From an uncultured Lachnospiraceae bacterium (lineage in GTDB: Bacteria; Bacillota; Clostridia; Lachnospirales; Lachnospiraceae): DNA of 13,918 bases. The DNA is taken from assembly GCA_910579645.1 (NCBI GenBank), contig CAJTVK010000110.1:1-13918 (forward strand), read 5' to 3'. The number at the start of each line of letters is the position of its first letter. Position 1 is the stretch's first letter. The notes beneath the pieces are model-generated. The model worked only from the letters and a program-made list of their open reading frames with translations, did no database searches and was not told the DNA's origin. Below, in pieces: positions 13,763 through 13,918 of the stretch. A program made the translations under genes and the position numbers.

Positions 13763-13791
13763 ATTATATAGCATTGTATTACGGAAATCAA
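13763..13791 (-). promoter_or_regulatory. Second tandem promoter candidate, 30 bp further upstream
   Basis: TTGATT (13791-13786), a 17-base spacer and a perfect TATAAT (13768-13763) repeat the geometry of the neighbouring promoter exactly 30 bp further upstream. The -35 matches consensus at 4 of 6 positions. It may be a duplicate or a fortuitous match in AT-rich DNA. Confidence 0.4.
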
Positions 13792-13799
13792 CGATGGCT

Positions 13800-13918
13800 T
13801 ATCTGCCTGCGCAGCTGCCGGACCCGTGAGCCTATGGACAGCCGACGGACAGCCGATGCCCTGCGGCAAGACAGCCGGCCTGCGCACAGAACCCTTGATT
13901 TTTCAGAACTTCGAAAAA
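13800..13918. other. GC-rich right edge with short direct repeats, no supported gene
   Basis: Base composition changes sharply from AT-rich to GC-rich near 13795. The stretch contains GACAGCCG three times (13837, 13848, 13870) and GCCTGCGCA twice (13805-13813 and 13878-13886). On the minus strand one frame is open from the window edge to a TAG near 13831 and could be the end of a gene outside the window, but its residues are not recognisable. At the extreme edge TTTTTC (13899-13904) pairs with GAAAAA (13913-13918), a possible weak terminator. I see no gene here that I can support. Confidence 0.4.

Noticed and set aside
13794..13829. Small plus-strand frame starting at 13794
   Set aside because: Only 11 codons, no convincing Shine-Dalgarno, no conserved context.
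13561..13887. A 108-codon minus-strand frame upstream of and overlapping the toxin-like gene
   Set aside because: It runs through the promoters and operator array, has no Shine-Dalgarno or recognisable domain, and overlaps the DUF3990-type gene in another frame.

Overview
The window looks like chromosomal DNA of a gut Firmicute, most likely a Lachnospiraceae (Clostridium cluster XIVa) relative. The basis is moderately GC-rich coding sequence, strong GGAGG-type ribosome binding sites, close co-directional genes, Rho-independent terminators with T tracts, and protein families typical of that group: a GPH sugar symporter, a GH2 enzyme with a short helical tail, a GH78 rhamnosidase, and a DUF3990 ADP-ribosyltransferase-like protein. 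No taxonomic marker gene is present, so this is inference.

Region 1 (about 80-4450, + strand) is a nucleoside and purine salvage operon. It holds purine nucleoside phosphorylase, cytidine deaminase, an MtaD/SAH-type aminohydrolase and an NCS2 (AzgA-like) purine permease. A sigma-A-type promoter lies at 82-110 and a strong terminator at 4407-4447. The permease brings in bases, the deaminases convert cytidine and adenosine-type nucleosides to uridine and inosine types, and the phosphorylase splits inosine-type nucleosides to base and ribose-1-phosphate. The gap before cdd is built of three 31-bp tandem units, and the last one ends in the cdd start codon.

Region 2 (4520-12295) is a carbohydrate locus. 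On the minus strand a 76-residue HPr-like protein without an obvious phosphorylatable histidine is followed by an AraC-family regulator. Divergently, on the plus strand, come a GPH cation/sugar symporter, a GH2 beta-glycosidase and a GH78 alpha-L-rhamnosidase. Neither hydrolase has a signal peptide. The likely job is import of an intact small rhamnosylated glycoside or oligosaccharide and its cytoplasmic breakdown, controlled by the divergent regulator and perhaps by CcpA through a cre-like site just after the promoter. An 18-bp-stem bidirectional terminator (12342-12393) closes the region.

Region 3 (12425-13800, minus strand) is an AT-rich two-gene module. A DUF3990-type ADP-ribosyltransferase-like protein (candidate toxin) is encoded first. 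A 147-residue protein whose N-terminal half resembles DUF3791 (candidate antitoxin) follows it. Upstream are three palindromic operator-like sites at exact 19-bp spacing and up to three promoters. This is the most interesting part of the window. The last 120 bases return to GC-rich sequence with short direct repeats and no gene I can support.
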